The notes below the pieces were generated by a model. It did no database searches and was not told the origin of the DNA. It saw nothing but the letters and a program-made list of their open reading frames with translations. A program made the translations under genes and the position numbers. Positions 63,856-64,000 of a stretch of 64,000 nucleotides of DNA are shown here, one piece after another. Origin of the DNA: Acidobacteriaceae bacterium (GTDB lineage Bacteria; Acidobacteriota; Terriglobia; Bryobacterales; Bryobacteraceae); NCBI GenBank assembly GCA_019240475.1, contig JAFAYI010000024.1:372001-436000 (forward strand), in the 5' to 3' direction. Each line of letters starts with the position of its first letter. Positions within the stretch are counted from its first letter, which is position 1.

Positions 63856-64000
63856 CTATCGCTTCGCGCCGAAAGCCAGCAGGCGCCCGTCGCAATCCTT
63901 CACGACGAATTCGCGGGACTGCCAGGAGGTGTCCCCAAGTCCTCGCGCGAACTCAACACCACAGGCGGCGAATTCGGCGTAGAGTGCGTCGGCGTCTTCA
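63856..64000 (-). CDS. C-terminus of a VOC (glyoxalase/bleomycin-resistance) family protein, partial
   Basis: The last 47 codons of a frame that enters from beyond the window: DADALYAEFAACGVEF, then DTSWQSREFVVKDCDGRLLAFGAKR and TAG. The REFVVKDxDGxLLAF end with its Asp is the typical final strand of vicinal-oxygen-chelate proteins. Only the end is present, so its substrate cannot be told. Confidence 0.75.
   Translation of the reverse strand, partial: EDADALYAEFAACGVEFARGLGDTSWQSREFVVKDCDGRLLAFGAKR

Overview
The window looks like a chromosomal piece of a GC-rich acidobacterium, most likely of the Bryobacterales/'Solibacter' kind. This is inferred from gene content, not from a marker gene. 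The content includes an ADOP-type MacB/FtsX permease, two proteins resembling the VWFA-related Acidobacterial domain (TIGR03436), many CRTAC1/ASPIC-UnbV/FG-GAP proteins, a protein with an N-terminal 'SPEGKSRS...HG' motif, a PEP-CTERM protein and many secreted glycoside hydrolases. Codon use is strongly GC-rich except in a few islands (about 1-2.3 kb, 23-25 kb, 41-42.7 kb, 46-48 kb and 51.6-52.4 kb) that are visibly AT-richer and carry toxin-antitoxin, defence-like, broken or unrecognised genes.

Layout. 0-3.3 kb: a papain-like protein with six copies of a WKGDGND repeat, and a GH54 arabinofuranosidase. 3.3-14.7 kb: a tightly overlapping minus-strand operon (TPR/FG-GAP lipoprotein, CRTAC1 protein, RnfD-like membrane protein, and a NitT/TauT-type ABC transporter with two permeases, one ATPase and one binding protein), with a divergent second CRTAC1 gene. 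This operon is the best candidate for an undescribed multi-component envelope system. 14.7-21.2 kb: MgtC, an NTF2-like protein, dGTPase, a YfgM-like TPR protein, then a TetR/EmrB-type efflux pair with a 10-bp-arm operator palindrome and a terpene-cyclase-like toroid protein. 21.2-25.1 kb: a defence/toxin-antitoxin island (VapB-VapC-TIR-Sel1 in one operon, a Doc toxin with an unusual partner, and an Abi-alpha-like protein). 25.3-35.2 kb: a pentaheme cytochrome/CRTAC1 pair, a PEP-CTERM protein, an ADOP permease and a VWFA protein. 35.26 kb: tRNA-Lys(CTT). 35.4-40.9 kb: an exported RbsD-like protein, a drug-type ABC-2 exporter, LepA, RibH and NusB. 41-48 kb: a frameshifted nucleotidyltransferase with a TIM-barrel partner, a second VWFA protein, a DUF4097 protein, an RMD1/DUF155 protein, a PagL-like protein and a broken lipoprotein gene. 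48.2-51.6 kb: divergent GH97 and GH109-like genes. 51.6-52.4 kb: a RelE-type TA module between two exact 22-bp direct repeats that duplicate the 3' end of the GH109-like gene. 52.4-57.7 kb: the Anbu proteasome-like cluster (transglutaminase, alpha-E, circularly permuted ATP-grasp, Anbu, second transglutaminase). 57.7-64 kb: PPK2, DUF2127, an acyl-CoA carboxylase beta subunit, SelB, an RlmI-like methyltransferase and the end of a VOC protein.

Two themes stand out. One is surface biochemistry: polysaccharide degradation, beta-propeller CRTAC1 proteins beside a cytochrome or a transporter, and LPS deacylation. The other is small mobile stress and defence modules dropped between housekeeping genes. 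Two genes are interrupted by frameshifts, so either decay or consensus errors in the assembly should be kept in mind.
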